Assembly: GCA_965242975.1 (NCBI GenBank)
Contig: CBDETS010000007.1
Span: forward strand, 3,224,001 to 3,288,000
DNA length: 64,000 nt
Reading direction: 5' to 3'
From: JAPPHA01 sp965242975
GTDB taxonomy: Bacteria; Pseudomonadota; Alphaproteobacteria; Rhodobacterales; Rhodobacteraceae
This document shows, in pieces, positions 52,998 through 61,805 of the stretch (position 1 is the stretch's first letter; every line of letters begins with the position of its first letter). Both the position numbers and the translations under genes were made by a program. The notes below the pieces were generated by a model. It saw nothing but the letters and a program-made list of their open reading frames with translations. It was not told the DNA's origin and made no database searches.

Positions 52998-53808
52998 CGC
53001 CGCCCTCCGTTCTTGCAAATTCCTCCGGCACCATGATGCGATAACGCGGATGTATATTCCCGCCTTTGACCAAAGCGCGATCGCCACTCCCGAGATTGAA
53101 GTCTTTAGGGTTCAACCGCCTGCGCCAGGCGTGATTGTGGCGTTCCGCAAACACGAAGAAGAGGCGCTTGACCTTGATCTTCTTGCAACTATGCAACAAC
53201 TCCGTGAGTGTCTTCGGGCGCAGTGTCGTCAAGCTCTCGAACACCATGTCGAGGTTATGGAAACTCTCATGGCCCGGCAATTCGTCCATGGCTTCCATGA
53301 CAGCCCTTTCGGGTGCCGACATCCGCAGTCGCCAGTCCCAAGGCAGGGTGCTTCCTGGATCTCTGTCGTCCATGGTGATGCCGAGAGACGAATCCGCGAA
53401 CAACGACGTCTTGCGCGTCTTGATTGGCGCGTCCAGCGGCAATCTGCTGAGCCAATTTGGCATGGCCTCGCCATAGACCCAGATGGGGGCGTTGCCGCTC
53501 AGGCGCAGGTAGTGATCGTGACCTTGCTGTGAGAGTGCAGTCCTGCCACCCACGTGGACGTCGTAGCGCATGATGTGCTGCATCGAGAGCAGGCAACTCT
53601 TCCAGCCAAGTGTGTTCGATGCGGATTCATTCGGTGTCGGGCGACGGAATACGCCGCGGTGAACGCGCTCAAGCCAGCCTCGCTTGACGTAGTCGCGAAA
53701 GGTTGCGTAAGCGACACCGTGCGAGGTGAGCCAGATGGCATCGACGAGAAATCCCGCGGGCACCGCATTAAGGACCTTCTTCAGTTTTTCTGACCGTACA
53801 GTGTTCAT
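52987..53808 (-). CDS. AbiEi-type antitoxin
   Basis: 273 residues. The N-terminal winged helix-turn-helix (KLKKVLNAVPAGFLVDAIWL; ATFRDYVKRGWLERVHRGVF) is that of AbiEi, and the C-terminal domain carries SAPERAVMEAMDELPGHESF and RLFFVFAERHNHAWRRRLNP. ATG 53808 has an in-frame TTG slightly upstream; ATG is preferred. It overlaps the toxin start by 11 bases. AbiE is a type IV toxin-antitoxin and phage-abortive system in which the antitoxin represses the promoter. The toxin frame is broken here, so the antitoxin may be functional alone. Confidence 0.9.
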   Translation of the reverse strand: MNTVRSEKLKKVLNAVPAGFLVDAIWLTSHGVAYATFRDYVKRGWLERVHRGVFRRPTPNESASNTLGWKSCLLSMQHIMRYDVHVGGRTALSQQGHDHYLRLSGNAPIWVYGEAMPNWLSRLPLDAPIKTRKTSLFADSSLGITMDDRDPGSTLPWDWRLRMSAPERAVMEAMDELPGHESFHNLDMVFESLTTLRPKTLTELLHSCKKIKVKRLFFVFAERHNHAWRRRLNPKDFNLGSGDRALVKGGNIHPRYRIMVPEEFARTEGGDGV

Positions 53809-53964
53809 GACGCCCAAAATTGAATACTCTTAAAGAAACTGCAATGAGACCTCTTTAGAAAGAATGCTATTTCAGCGTCTATAACGCTGAAAACGATGGA
53901 CAGTTAAATGCGGCCGGTAGGATCCGGTCTTGCACAAAATTTAAACGCAAGGAAGCGGCGGCCA

Positions 53965-54702
53965 TCATTGTTTCGCAGAATGGCGCAAGGTTTCTTCCGA
54001 AAGCCGGTCCGATGCCTGCTCGATTTCCTTTTCGATCCTATCCATGAATTCGTCCCGCGAAAGCCCCGGCGGAACGAGCGAAAAGTACTCGACAACCGCA
54101 AGCCCGGGCTTCCGCAACAACGACAGGCGGGGCCAGAAATGCCCGACATTCGTCGCTGCCAGTACGCAAGGCTTTTCGTGACGACGGTAAAGTATGAAGG
54201 CACCGGCCTTGTAGGGTTTCCTGTCGCCAGGGCTCACACGCGTCCCTTGAGGATAAATGACCAACTGCGCGCCGGCGCCGGCTTCCCTCTCGACACCCTT
54301 GGACATCTGGTCGGTGGCGCGTGCGCGGTTCTCCCGATGAATCGGGGTGCAGCCGATTCGCATGGCGTAAAACCCGAACACCGGAATCCATGACAGTTCC
54401 CGTTTCATGATGAATTGGGGCTGGTCGAGGCTGACGACGTGCAGAATGACATCAAGGAACGACTGGTGCTTGGAAACGACAGCAACGTCACCGGTCGGGA
54501 TCCGACCCCGTATTTCATGATCGATCCCGCACAGGAATCGCAGCAACCAGAGGATTTGGCGGCAATACAGTTTCACGAACCAATAGGTGGCATCCCTGGA
54601 CACGGCAGCGGCTGGCGCCGCGATGATCCCGAGGACCAGCATCCACGAATACATGATGGCGATGAAGAGCAGGGATTTCAGCAAGCGGAAGGCCTGACTC
54701 AT
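53965..54702 (-). CDS. plsC: 1-acylglycerol-3-phosphate acyltransferase
   Basis: 245 residues. An N-terminal membrane segment (LLFIAIMYSWMLVLGIIAAP) precedes the catalytic HQSFLD motif (H79-D84). YPQGTRVSPG is the glycerophosphate-binding EGTR-type motif with Gln in place of Glu. ATG 54702 fits the family start. It makes phosphatidic acid from lysophosphatidate at the inner membrane. Confidence 0.93.
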   Translation of the reverse strand: MSQAFRLLKSLLFIAIMYSWMLVLGIIAAPAAAVSRDATYWFVKLYCRQILWLLRFLCGIDHEIRGRIPTGDVAVVSKHQSFLDVILHVVSLDQPQFIMKRELSWIPVFGFYAMRIGCTPIHRENRARATDQMSKGVEREAGAGAQLVIYPQGTRVSPGDRKPYKAGAFILYRRHEKPCVLAATNVGHFWPRLSLLRKPGLAVVEYFSLVPPGLSRDEFMDRIEKEIEQASDRLSEETLRHSAKQ

Positions 54703-54957
54703 TTCAGAAACCGCTCCCTTCGCCCGAAACATCAGTCGATCCCGGGAGACTGGCACCTGAACAGTTCATCACGAGATCTCCATCGTTGATCTCATCGCCG
54801 TGGATAAATGGTTTATGCATTTCATCGACGTACATTCAACGCCTTGCCGAGGTTGTCGCAGTTACGGCAGTGTGCGGGATCTGTGTAATGGTTGTTTGCG
54901 CAGCACAACGGATGTGAACGGAGCATTCTCGTGCCACGAGTTGTTTCTTAACATCTT

Positions 54958-54977
54958 CCCCGCCCTGAAGGGCGAGG
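54958..54977 (-). repeat. Right-end hairpin of TnpB element
   Basis: CCCCGCCCT-GA-AGGGCGAGG forms a 9-bp stem with one mismatch or wobble, 13 bases after the tnpB stop. Confidence 0.7.
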
Positions 54978-54990
54978 ATTTCCAGGAGGA

Positions 54991-56191
54991 TTAGGCGACC
55001 TGGACAGTTCGCGCTTCATCACCGCCCCAACGGACCGGCTCCACGCCCGGAGTGTTCCCCCGGTTCAGAATGTTGATCGCGGCATTGCGATCAGCATTGT
55101 CCCTGTGCCCGCACGCAGTACAGACAAAGGACGCTTGGCTCTCGCGGCTTCGCCTGTCCACGGTCCCGCAGGACGCGCAGGTCTGAGATGTATAGGCAGG
55201 ATCAACCTTCACGAAGCGCGCCGCCTTGTAGGCCAGCATCGTCTCGATCCGCTGCCAACCGACGTTCAGAATGGCTCGGTTCAACCCGCGCTTCCGCACA
55301 ACGCCCACGAGATGGGCTCTCCTGGTCATGTTTCCGGTGCGCAGGTGCTCGACGACAACGCCCCCGTAGCTGCGGGTGATGTCGGTTGTGACGTTGTGCG
55401 CCCAGTGCTTGCGGGCACGCGCCTGCCGGGCCTTGAGCCTGGCCGCGCGCGCTCCACGGCCTTCTTGTGGCGCCTCGAACCGCGCTTGCGCCGCGCCATG
55501 ACCCGCTGGGCCCGACGGTGCTTGCGCTCCAGCCCTCGATTTCATGCGGCAATTCATAGGAACTGCCGTCGGGCAGCATCAGCGGAACAGTCACGCCGCG
55601 GTCAACCCCCACCGTGGCCCCGTTGCCAGCCTGTTCACCTTCGATCAGGCAGCCGATGGACACCTGCCAACCGATGGGCGTGCGCGTCACGCTGACCTCC
55701 CTGATGCTGCCCTCGATCGGGCGCGGCAGGCGGAACTTGACCCGACCGATCTTCGGCAGACGGACCTGAGCCCAACGCGACGACAGTTTCTCGATACGGA
55801 CTTCCCGGCTGGCGTAGCTGAACGCGTCGTGGACGCCCCTCTTCTTCGGCTTCGGATAACCGGAGAGCCCCTTCCACGCGCGACGGTAGGCATCATCCAG
55901 CGATTTGAGGATGCGCTGCAACGGGGTGACATGCACGTCGCTGATGAAATCGAACTCTGCACGAAGGTCCGTGAGTTCTCAGGCCTTCGCAACGTAGGTG
56001 AGCTTGTCGCCGGTGCGTTCCTGGTAAAGTCTCCAGTGGTCCCTGCGTTGTTCCAGCGCCAGGTTCCAGACGAGGCGGCAAACGCCGGCGAACCGCGCCA
56101 TCAGAACCGATTGTTCTTCCGTGGGGCGCAACGCGTATGTGTATCCGCGGTATCTCACATCCCCGTATGTGGGGGCCCCACTAGCTGACAT
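54991..56191 (-). pseudogene. TnpB (OrfB) RNA-guided nuclease, decayed
   Basis: Assembled from the minus strand: YRGYTYALRPTEEQSVLMAR and RLVWNLALEQRRDHWRLYQE, then a TGA at 55979-55981 that interrupts the same frame before ELTDLRAEFDFISDVHVTPL. The RuvC-I motif (TVGVDRGVTVPLML) is intact. After PHEIEG the frame shifts to LERKHRRAQRVMARRKRG, and shifts again before RLKARQARARKHWAHNVTTD. RuvC-II (VVVEHL), the zinc ribbon (CASCGTV...CTACGH) and RuvC-III (DNADRNAAINILNRG) remain. So one stop and two frameshifts have inactivated an otherwise complete protein of about 395 residues. Confidence 0.88.
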
Positions 56192-56213
56192 CAATGCCGG
56201 AACGCGCTTTCCT

Positions 56214-56233
56214 CCCCGGCCTGAACGCCGGGG
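56214..56233 (-). repeat. Left-end hairpin of TnpB element
   Basis: CCCCGGC-CTGAAC-GCCGGGG is a perfect 7-bp stem with a 6-base loop, upstream of the tnpB start, as in IS200/IS605-type left ends. Confidence 0.72.
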
Positions 56234-56264
56234 TCTCCAGTGCGATAATGATGAAGGGAACTAG

Positions 56265-56477
56265 GCTCTACGCGGCAAACCGTTTGAACTGGCAGCGTGT
56301 TTGGTTCGTGTTTTCCGTTCTCTTGGTGCCATCGTTCGCGGGGACGGCAATTCCGTGAAGGCCTGGATGACCAGCCCGAACACACACCTCAACGCGGTTC
56401 CGAAGGACGAAGTGAAGTCCGTGCAGAGCCTCGTTCGGGTGGTGAAATATCTCGATGCCGCCAGAGCTTCCCAATAA
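56265..56477 (+). pseudogene. Xre/MbcA/ParS-type antitoxin (DUF2384), 5' truncated
   Basis: In the frame ending TAA 56477, FELAACLVRVFRSLGAIVRG then NSVKAWMTSPNTHLNAVPKD and VQSLVRVVKYLDAARAS matches the C-terminal toxin-binding half of DUF2384 antitoxins. The N-terminal Xre part is missing; the frame closes at a TAG at 56262 just inside the TnpB element boundary. The insertion probably removed the 5' end. Confidence 0.65.
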
Positions 56478-57072
56478 GCCATACGAGAATGAAGTGTGGC
56501 GATTGGTCAAGACACAGCACGTCGTCACGACCATGAAACTCGTCGATGGCCGTGAAGAACAGGACATTCTGGAGGCAAAATGAAGACCACGAAGTCCCCG
56601 CTTCCTCCTGAGTGTCAGCACCTCCTCGACCTGCTTGGTACGCCATTCCGATATGGTCGGTATCCGAAGGATTCTCGCGTTCGGCGAGCTGGCAAAAGTG
56701 CCGGAGTGTTCCACGGCGCGGAGGATCCGGTGACGGCAGTCACAGATACCTATTGGCACATGCATGATTTCTTCGAGGGATCGCCGGGCACACCGATTCC
56801 CGAAGTACCGGCAACATATACCGCTTTCTCCGTACCGGTTCGGTCTCCGTTGGCAATTGACCTCACTGAGCCGCCCAAGTCTTCCGAGGACGCCCACTGA
56901 ACCGACCCGGATGATCATGATGCCTGCCGCGACCTGGCGGACCGGATCCCGCGAGGACGGATGTGAACTCATAAGTAGCGCGTCTGTCCGTCACCCGGTC
57001 GCTATGCCGAACATGGCTGTGCTGACGTGCCGGGCATTTGACAGTTCAGGACACAATCGGTTCCAGACATGA
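56455..57072 (+). pseudogene. RES-domain toxin, broken by two frameshifts and a stop
   Basis: ATG 56455 overlaps the antitoxin end. NEVWRLVKTQHVVTTMKLVD and GREEQDILEAK give the RES N-terminus, ending in an ATGA at about 56579. The next frame carries PLPPECQHLLDLLGTPFRYG, SRVRRAGKSAGVFHGAEDPV and TAFSVPVRSPLAIDL, the NAD-glycohydrolase core. It meets TGA at 56898-56900, where a conserved Trp is expected before TDPDDHDACRDLADRI. A later shift leads to ISSASVRHPVAMPNMAVLTC. All parts of a RES toxin are present in order but cannot be read as one protein. Confidence 0.75.
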
Positions 57073-57375
57073 CACGTCCTTCTGCGGCCCGGTCGGGCTC
57101 AGGTGCCGCGAGAGCATCCAAAGGTGTCCGCGGAATTCAGGATCGGCATAATCAGGCTCGAGTCGAATTGGTGACAGACTGATCAACGCCATAGGATCGC
57201 GGCGTCCATTTTCTGAAACGGCGGTCGGCGGTCTGACATCACTTGGAAAGCCTTTCGAACACATTTACTCTCGTGTCGCGAGATGAGGCCGACGAAACAG
57301 ATCGCGACAGGAACTGCCGCTGTCTGATCTGCCTTTCATCATGCCAGGGCAAACCGACCCGGAAATCGAAAACTC
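57073..57375. other. Gap without recognisable gene
   Basis: 303 bp between the RES remnant and the hypothetical membrane protein. No motif, repeat or good ribosome site apart from the following gene. Confidence 0.4.
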
Positions 57376-57858
57376 GTGAAGAAGACCGCAAATCCTGAAG
57401 CCAGGGGAACCGAAACGAAACAGGGTTCCGAGTTCGTGCATGAACTCACGGACATGGCCGCTTCCGATCACGTTCAAGATCGTGCCTACCGTGAACTTTC
57501 CGATGACATCAAGAACATCCTTCGGCAGGAGGCCAAGTTCTCGGGAGCCGATTTGCCGGGTGGGGATTCGGGTCGTGTCGATGCCAGGAAGAGCCGCGAT
57601 ACGGTGGACACGGGTCCATCACGGTCCAAGGGATGGTTCAGGCTCGGGTTCGCCATATCGGTGTTTTGTGCCTGCTTGCTGGCCTTGATCTACAGGCATG
57701 GACCGGCAATCAGCGAACATCTTCCAGTGCTGGAAACCGGTATCGCCAGCTATTCTGAAATCGTCGACCGAGGGCGCCGCGAAGCGGAGGAAACGTTGCA
57801 CTGGCTTCCGGAAACGGTCGATCGTCTGTTTCAGGCGCTCCGGGAGATCAGTCGGTGA
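57376..57858 (+). CDS. Hypothetical single-TM protein
   Basis: 160 residues from a GTG at 57376. The N-terminal 85 residues are polar and charged (VQDRAYRELSDDIKNILRQE), then one membrane segment (FRLGFAISVFCACLLALIYR) and a C-terminal region likely in the periplasm (YSEIVDRGRREAEETLHWLP). The arrangement recalls alphaproteobacterial one-TM proteins whose cytoplasmic part sometimes bears a zinc ribbon, but none is seen here. Function unknown; the start is uncertain. Confidence 0.55.
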   Translation: MKKTANPEARGTETKQGSEFVHELTDMAASDHVQDRAYRELSDDIKNILRQEAKFSGADLPGGDSGRVDARKSRDTVDTGPSRSKGWFRLGFAISVFCACLLALIYRHGPAISEHLPVLETGIASYSEIVDRGRREAEETLHWLPETVDRLFQALREISR

Positions 57859-58177
57859 CTTCCGTGACAGGAAAACGGGTCAGGCCATGAACAACGCCTG
57901 GCGGCAGACTGCCGTGCGTTCGTGACAGGCAGGGCCAAGCCTTCGAATCGCGTCTCGATTTCAATCCTTGTCTCGGGAATTGCCTCGCATGTCTCCGCCA
58001 AGTATGTCACCGCGCATCGGCACTCGAGTTCGGCCGGACGGGTGACTTGACCGTTGAATGTGAAACAGTTTGCCGGGAGAGAACCGACGGTCGCGCCCGG
58101 TCGCGTTCGGACAACACTCCGTCGGCCTGAACGGAAAGATGGAGGATGTCGATGTCACAGTTAGGAGAACCATCCAC
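57859..58177. other. Leader region, no gene seen
   Basis: 319 bp before the flavoenzyme gene. I looked for a glycine-riboswitch-like core because the enzyme acts on methylated glycines and found none that held up. Confidence 0.4.
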
Positions 58178-60601
58178 ATGAAATCCAGTTTTCGCGTCGT
58201 TATCATCGGAGGAGGCGTCGTCGGCGCTTCCGTGCTCTATCATCTGGCGAAATTCGGGTGGCGGGACGTCGCAATCATTGAGCGGTCCGTCCTGACAGCC
58301 GGTTCATCCTGGCATGCGGCGGGCGGAATCCATGCCTTGAACGCCGACCCGAACATGGCTGCCCTCCAGGCCTACACGATCGACCTCCTGTCCGAGATCG
58401 AAAGGGAATCCGGCCAGGATATCGGGCTCCACATGACCGGCGGTGTAACCCTGGCTTCAGCCGAGCCCCGCTGGGAGTGGTTGCAGGCGACATACAGGAT
58501 TTTCCAGACGATCGGCATCGAGGACTGCTACCTGATGACCCCGGACGACGTTCGTGAACGGTGCCCAATCATCGATACCGACGGGGTCATCGGGGGCCTC
58601 TGGGCTGACCGGGAAGGATACATCGACACGACCGGAACGGTCCACGCCTACGCGGGTGCTGCCCGCAAGTACGGCGCGGACGTCATCGAGCACAACCGCG
58701 TCGTCGGACTCGAGCAAAGGCCGGATGGCAGCTGGAACGTGATCACGGAACAGGGAACTGTCCACGCGGAGCATGTTGTCAACGCAGCCGGCCTGTGGGC
58801 GAAACAGGTCGGCCGGATGGCGGGGCTGGACTTGCCATTATCCCCGCTCGCTCACCACTACCTGGTCACTGAAGAGATCCCCGAAGTCGCTGCACTTGAT
58901 TTCGAGTTGCCGATGACCATCGATCTCGAGGGTTTCACCTACATGCGCCAGGATCAGAACGGTATCCTGATCGGGATCTACGAGATCGATCACCAGCACT
59001 GGAACATCGACGGTGCACCCTGGGATTACGGTTTCGACCTCATCCAGGAGGACCTCGACCGGATCGAGAACGAACTGGTCATGGCCAACCGGCGCTATCC
59101 TGTTCTCGAGAGGACCGGAATCCGGAACTGGGTGAACGGCGCGTTTACGTTCTCACCCGACGGGAACCCGCTCGTCGGCCCTGTGCGCGGCCTGAGAAAC
59201 TACTGGCTTGCGTGCGGAGTCATGGCGGGATTCCTCCAGGGCGGCGGCGTGGGCAAGACACTCGCCGAATGGATCATCCATGGTGAGCCGGAGAGCGATG
59301 CCTGGTCGATGGACATAGCCCGCTACGGTTCGTTCGCGTCAAACAGGGAATACATCCGCCAGACGACCGGCCAGTTCTACTCGCGGCGGTTCGTCATGAC
59401 ATACCCGAACGAGCAACTGCCCGCCGGGCGCCCGCTTCGCAAGGCTCCCGCCCATGAAGGGATGAATGGCGCGGGCGCCGTCTGGGGATGCAGCTGGGGG
59501 CTCGAAGTGCCGCTCGTTTTTGCGCCACCCGGTTTTTCCGAAACTCCCACGCTCAGGCGGTCGAACGCGTTTCCGCTCGTCGCGGAGGAATGCCGCACGG
59601 TTCGCGAACAGGTCGGACTCCTGGACATTTCCGGGTTCTCGCGGTTCGAAGTCACCGGAAGCGATACTCGGGCCTGGCTCGACCGGGTCATGGCGGGCCG
59701 TTTGCCGTCGCCCGGACGTGTCGCTCTCGCACCGATGCTGGGACCCGACGGCCGGCTCAAGGGCGATCTGACCGTGTTCAACTGGGGTGATGGTGTCTGG
59801 TGGATCATGGGCTCCTACTACCTCCGGGAATGGCACATGCGCTGGTTCACCGACCATGTGGACCCGCACGAGGACGATGTCCGGATCACGGACATTTCGG
59901 ATTCAACTGTCGGGTTCTCGCTGTCCGGTCCCAATTCCCGGAAGGTTCTCGAGTCGCTCACGCATGAAGACATCACGAATGCCGGCATGCCGTTCATGTC
60001 ATGCAGGACCCTGGATGTCGGCCTTATCCGGACGCAAGTCGGCCGGCTGTCGGTCTGCGGTGAACTGGGCTACGAAATCAACTGCCGCGCCTCGGAGCAT
60101 ATCGAACTCAGGCGCATTCTCCTGGCGGCTGGCAATGAATTCGGACTCAGGGAGGTCGGATACTACGCGCTGAATTCGCTTCGGCTGGAGAAGAGCTTCG
60201 GAATCTGGTCCGCTGAATACACACAAAGGTACACCGCGGGCATGACCGGTCTCGATCGCTGGATCGACCATTCGAAGCCGGACTTTATCGGCAAGGCTGC
60301 TGCACTCAAGGAACGGGACAGCAACGCTCCTCCGCAATGCCTGGTCACGCTCGAGATCGATACGCGTAACGAAGATGCGTCCGGTTTCGAGCCGGTCTGG
60401 CAAGGCGATCGGAGGATCGGATTCATCACCTCAGGCGGATACGGTCATGTGATCGGAAAGAGCCTCGCCATGGCCCTGGTTGAACCTGAATTTGCCGAAA
60501 CCGGCACCGAAGTCTCTGCACATGTCGTTGCGGAGGAATATCCCGCCCGCGTCATAGCGAGGTCGCCTTATGATCCCTCCGGAAAGGTGATGCGCATGTA
60601 G
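58178..60601 (+). CDS. Dimethylglycine/sarcosine dehydrogenase-like FAD protein with GcvT domain
   Basis: 807 residues. VVIIGGGVVGASVLYHLAKF (from about residue 7) is the FAD-binding motif of the DAO family, followed by SSWHAAGGIHALNADPN, the DMGDH/SDH covalent-flavin-region signature. DGNPLVGPVRGLRNYWLACG closes the oxidase domain (about residue 370). From about residue 440 a GcvT/aminomethyltransferase domain follows (VREQVGLLDISGFSRFEVTG; YYALNSLRLEKSFGIWSAEY). It oxidises N-methylglycines or related N-methyl compounds and passes the methyl to tetrahydrofolate. AGGAGA precedes ATG 58178. It stands alone, so the true substrate is uncertain. Confidence 0.92.
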   Translation: MKSSFRVVIIGGGVVGASVLYHLAKFGWRDVAIIERSVLTAGSSWHAAGGIHALNADPNMAALQAYTIDLLSEIERESGQDIGLHMTGGVTLASAEPRWEWLQATYRIFQTIGIEDCYLMTPDDVRERCPIIDTDGVIGGLWADREGYIDTTGTVHAYAGAARKYGADVIEHNRVVGLEQRPDGSWNVITEQGTVHAEHVVNAAGLWAKQVGRMAGLDLPLSPLAHHYLVTEEIPEVAALDFELPMTIDLEGFTYMRQDQNGILIGIYEIDHQHWNIDGAPWDYGFDLIQEDLDRIENELVMANRRYPVLERTGIRNWVNGAFTFSPDGNPLVGPVRGLRNYWLACGVMAGFLQGGGVGKTLAEWIIHGEPESDAWSMDIARYGSFASNREYIRQTTGQFYSRRFVMTYPNEQLPAGRPLRKAPAHEGMNGAGAVWGCSWGLEVPLVFAPPGFSETPTLRRSNAFPLVAEECRTVREQVGLLDISGFSRFEVTGSDTRAWLDRVMAGRLPSPGRVALAPMLGPDGRLKGDLTVFNWGDGVWWIMGSYYLREWHMRWFTDHVDPHEDDVRITDISDSTVGFSLSGPNSRKVLESLTHEDITNAGMPFMSCRTLDVGLIRTQVGRLSVCGELGYEINCRASEHIELRRILLAAGNEFGLREVGYYALNSLRLEKSFGIWSAEYTQRYTAGMTGLDRWIDHSKPDFIGKAAALKERDSNAPPQCLVTLEIDTRNEDASGFEPVWQGDRRIGFITSGGYGHVIGKSLAMALVEPEFAETGTEVSAHVVAEEYPARVIARSPYDPSGKVMRM

Positions 60602-60737
60602 TCCGGGAAACCGGGATCAAGACGGTCCGGGATGCACCGCCGCTCCTGGTCGAGACCGGCGAGCACATCGCCGACACGCCTGTCCCCGGTCAAGCCGATG
60701 AATTCGTTTCCTTTGGGCGGAGACGGTTCTTCCACCT

Positions 60738-61112
60738 CTACTCTTCTCTCGTCGCTTCATTCCGCAAGGGGTTGAAGAAATGTATCCCTCTGAAATCCCG
60801 TCCGTTATCCGTCACCACCACGCAGTCATTCGCCACCGCCACCGCGGCAACGATCATGTCGAGGACGCGGCGTGGGCGGCCTGCGGTTTTTCCGTCCGCC
60901 ATCAGGCGCGCCCAAATCAGACCGGCCCTTTCGTCAAACGACAGTGTCCTTCCCGCAGACAGCGCTTGGAGCCCATCGTTGCCTGTGAACCATTTTTCAA
61001 GGGCATCCCTTTTCTTTCCGCCTGGCAGGTCCAAGATTCCGCGCCGGATCTCGGCGACGGTCAGCGATGCGAAAAAAATGGTCTTCATCCTGCTGCCCAG
61101 CCATCCAGTCAC
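60738..61112 (-). pseudogene. VapC-type PIN toxin lacking its N-terminus
   Basis: 124 residues at most, beginning VTGWLGSRMKTIFFASLTVA then EIRRGILDLPGGKKRDALEK, the usual VapC position about 25-60, and later VLDMIVAAVAVANDCVVVTD and the DFRGIHFFNP end. The start LLDTN...SE with the first catalytic Asp is missing, and no upstream minus frame supplies it before the phosphoribosyltransferase gene ends. No antitoxin gene is beside it. Probably a deletion relic. Confidence 0.7.
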
Positions 61113-61166
61113 GCAAATGGGCAGATGGTTGCGGCTTGATAACCAGCTATATGAACCGAGTTCATT

Positions 61167-61805
61167 TCATGAAGATGTTCGCCCCGCCTTGGGAAACGTT
61201 CTTTCGCATGCGTACAAGGCGAAGCTGTCCAGTTTCTGGCGATCGCACTGCATCTGCCAACTGGTCCCGGGCAGCACGGCAGAAACACAAGGGTACGTGC
61301 TCCGAAGGGCGGCCGTTTTCTCGTTGTCCTCGATCGCGATTGCGACCAGGCCGGCAACCGTTCCCCCCTGTCGTTCGACCAGGCGGATCGCACCGTCCAT
61401 CGTACCGCCGGTTTCGACCCACTGGTCGACAACAAGCACCCGCGTGCCGGCATCGAATGCGGGAACCCGCATCTCGAGTTCCTGCGTCCGGCGGGAATAG
61501 TTGGTGAATGTCACCCGGTCGGTATCGACACAGAGCTTGCCGGACTTCCTGATCGGGAGAAACCCCTTGTTCAGCCGCGACGCGAGTGCGGCTGCGAGCA
61601 CAAAGCCCATTGCGTCAATCCCGGCAACCACGTCGATCCCGTCGCCGTCGAGTTCCGACGTAAGGTCGTCCAGGAGGTCACCGAAGGCCGCGGAGTTTAT
61701 GTAAATCGACGTGGGGTCCAGCCAGGCGAACTGCGGCCCCTTGGTATTTGGTGACATGAGGGGCAGGTACCACCGATCGTCGCGTGGCCCCTTCTGATCA
61801 TTCAA
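61167..61805 (-). CDS. Phosphoribosyltransferase-like protein (adenine PRT type)
   Basis: 212 residues. DVVAGIDAMGFVLAAALASR is the hood/flexible part as in adenine/xanthine phosphoribosyltransferases, and RVLVVDQWVETGGTMDGAIR is the PRPP motif with the acidic pair partly changed (VVDQWVETGGT for VVDDLLATGGT). It starts with TTG 61805, overlapping the stop of the upstream gene (TTGA); GGAG precedes it. The BtpA-like partner suggests salvage of a nucleobase-like compound, but the changed acidic pair leaves open whether the catalytic chemistry is standard. Confidence 0.85.
   Translation of the reverse strand: MNDQKGPRDDRWYLPLMSPNTKGPQFAWLDPTSIYINSAAFGDLLDDLTSELDGDGIDVVAGIDAMGFVLAAALASRLNKGFLPIRKSGKLCVDTDRVTFTNYSRRTQELEMRVPAFDAGTRVLVVDQWVETGGTMDGAIRLVERQGGTVAGLVAIAIEDNEKTAALRSTYPCVSAVLPGTSWQMQCDRQKLDSFALYACERTFPKAGRTSS

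Larger units (their letters stand above)
54958..56233 (-). mobile_element. TnpB-only IS200/IS605-like element
   Basis: The tnpB relic is flanked by hairpins of the type found at IS605-group ends: CCCCGCCCT/AGGGCGAGG at 54958-54977 (right end) and the perfect CCCCGGC/GCCGGGG stem at 56214-56233 (left end). No tnpA is present, so the element could only move in trans. The right end should include the omega-RNA region on the minus strand. True termini extend some bases beyond the hairpins. Confidence 0.75.

Noticed and set aside
55105..55695. Plus-strand open frames opposite tnpB
   Set aside because: Antisense shadows of the TnpB relic with no independent support.
57900..58177. Possible glycine riboswitch before the dimethylglycine dehydrogenase-like gene
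   Set aside because: GGGAGAGAACCGACGG recalls part of a glycine aptamer, but the other conserved blocks and pairing arms could not be found.
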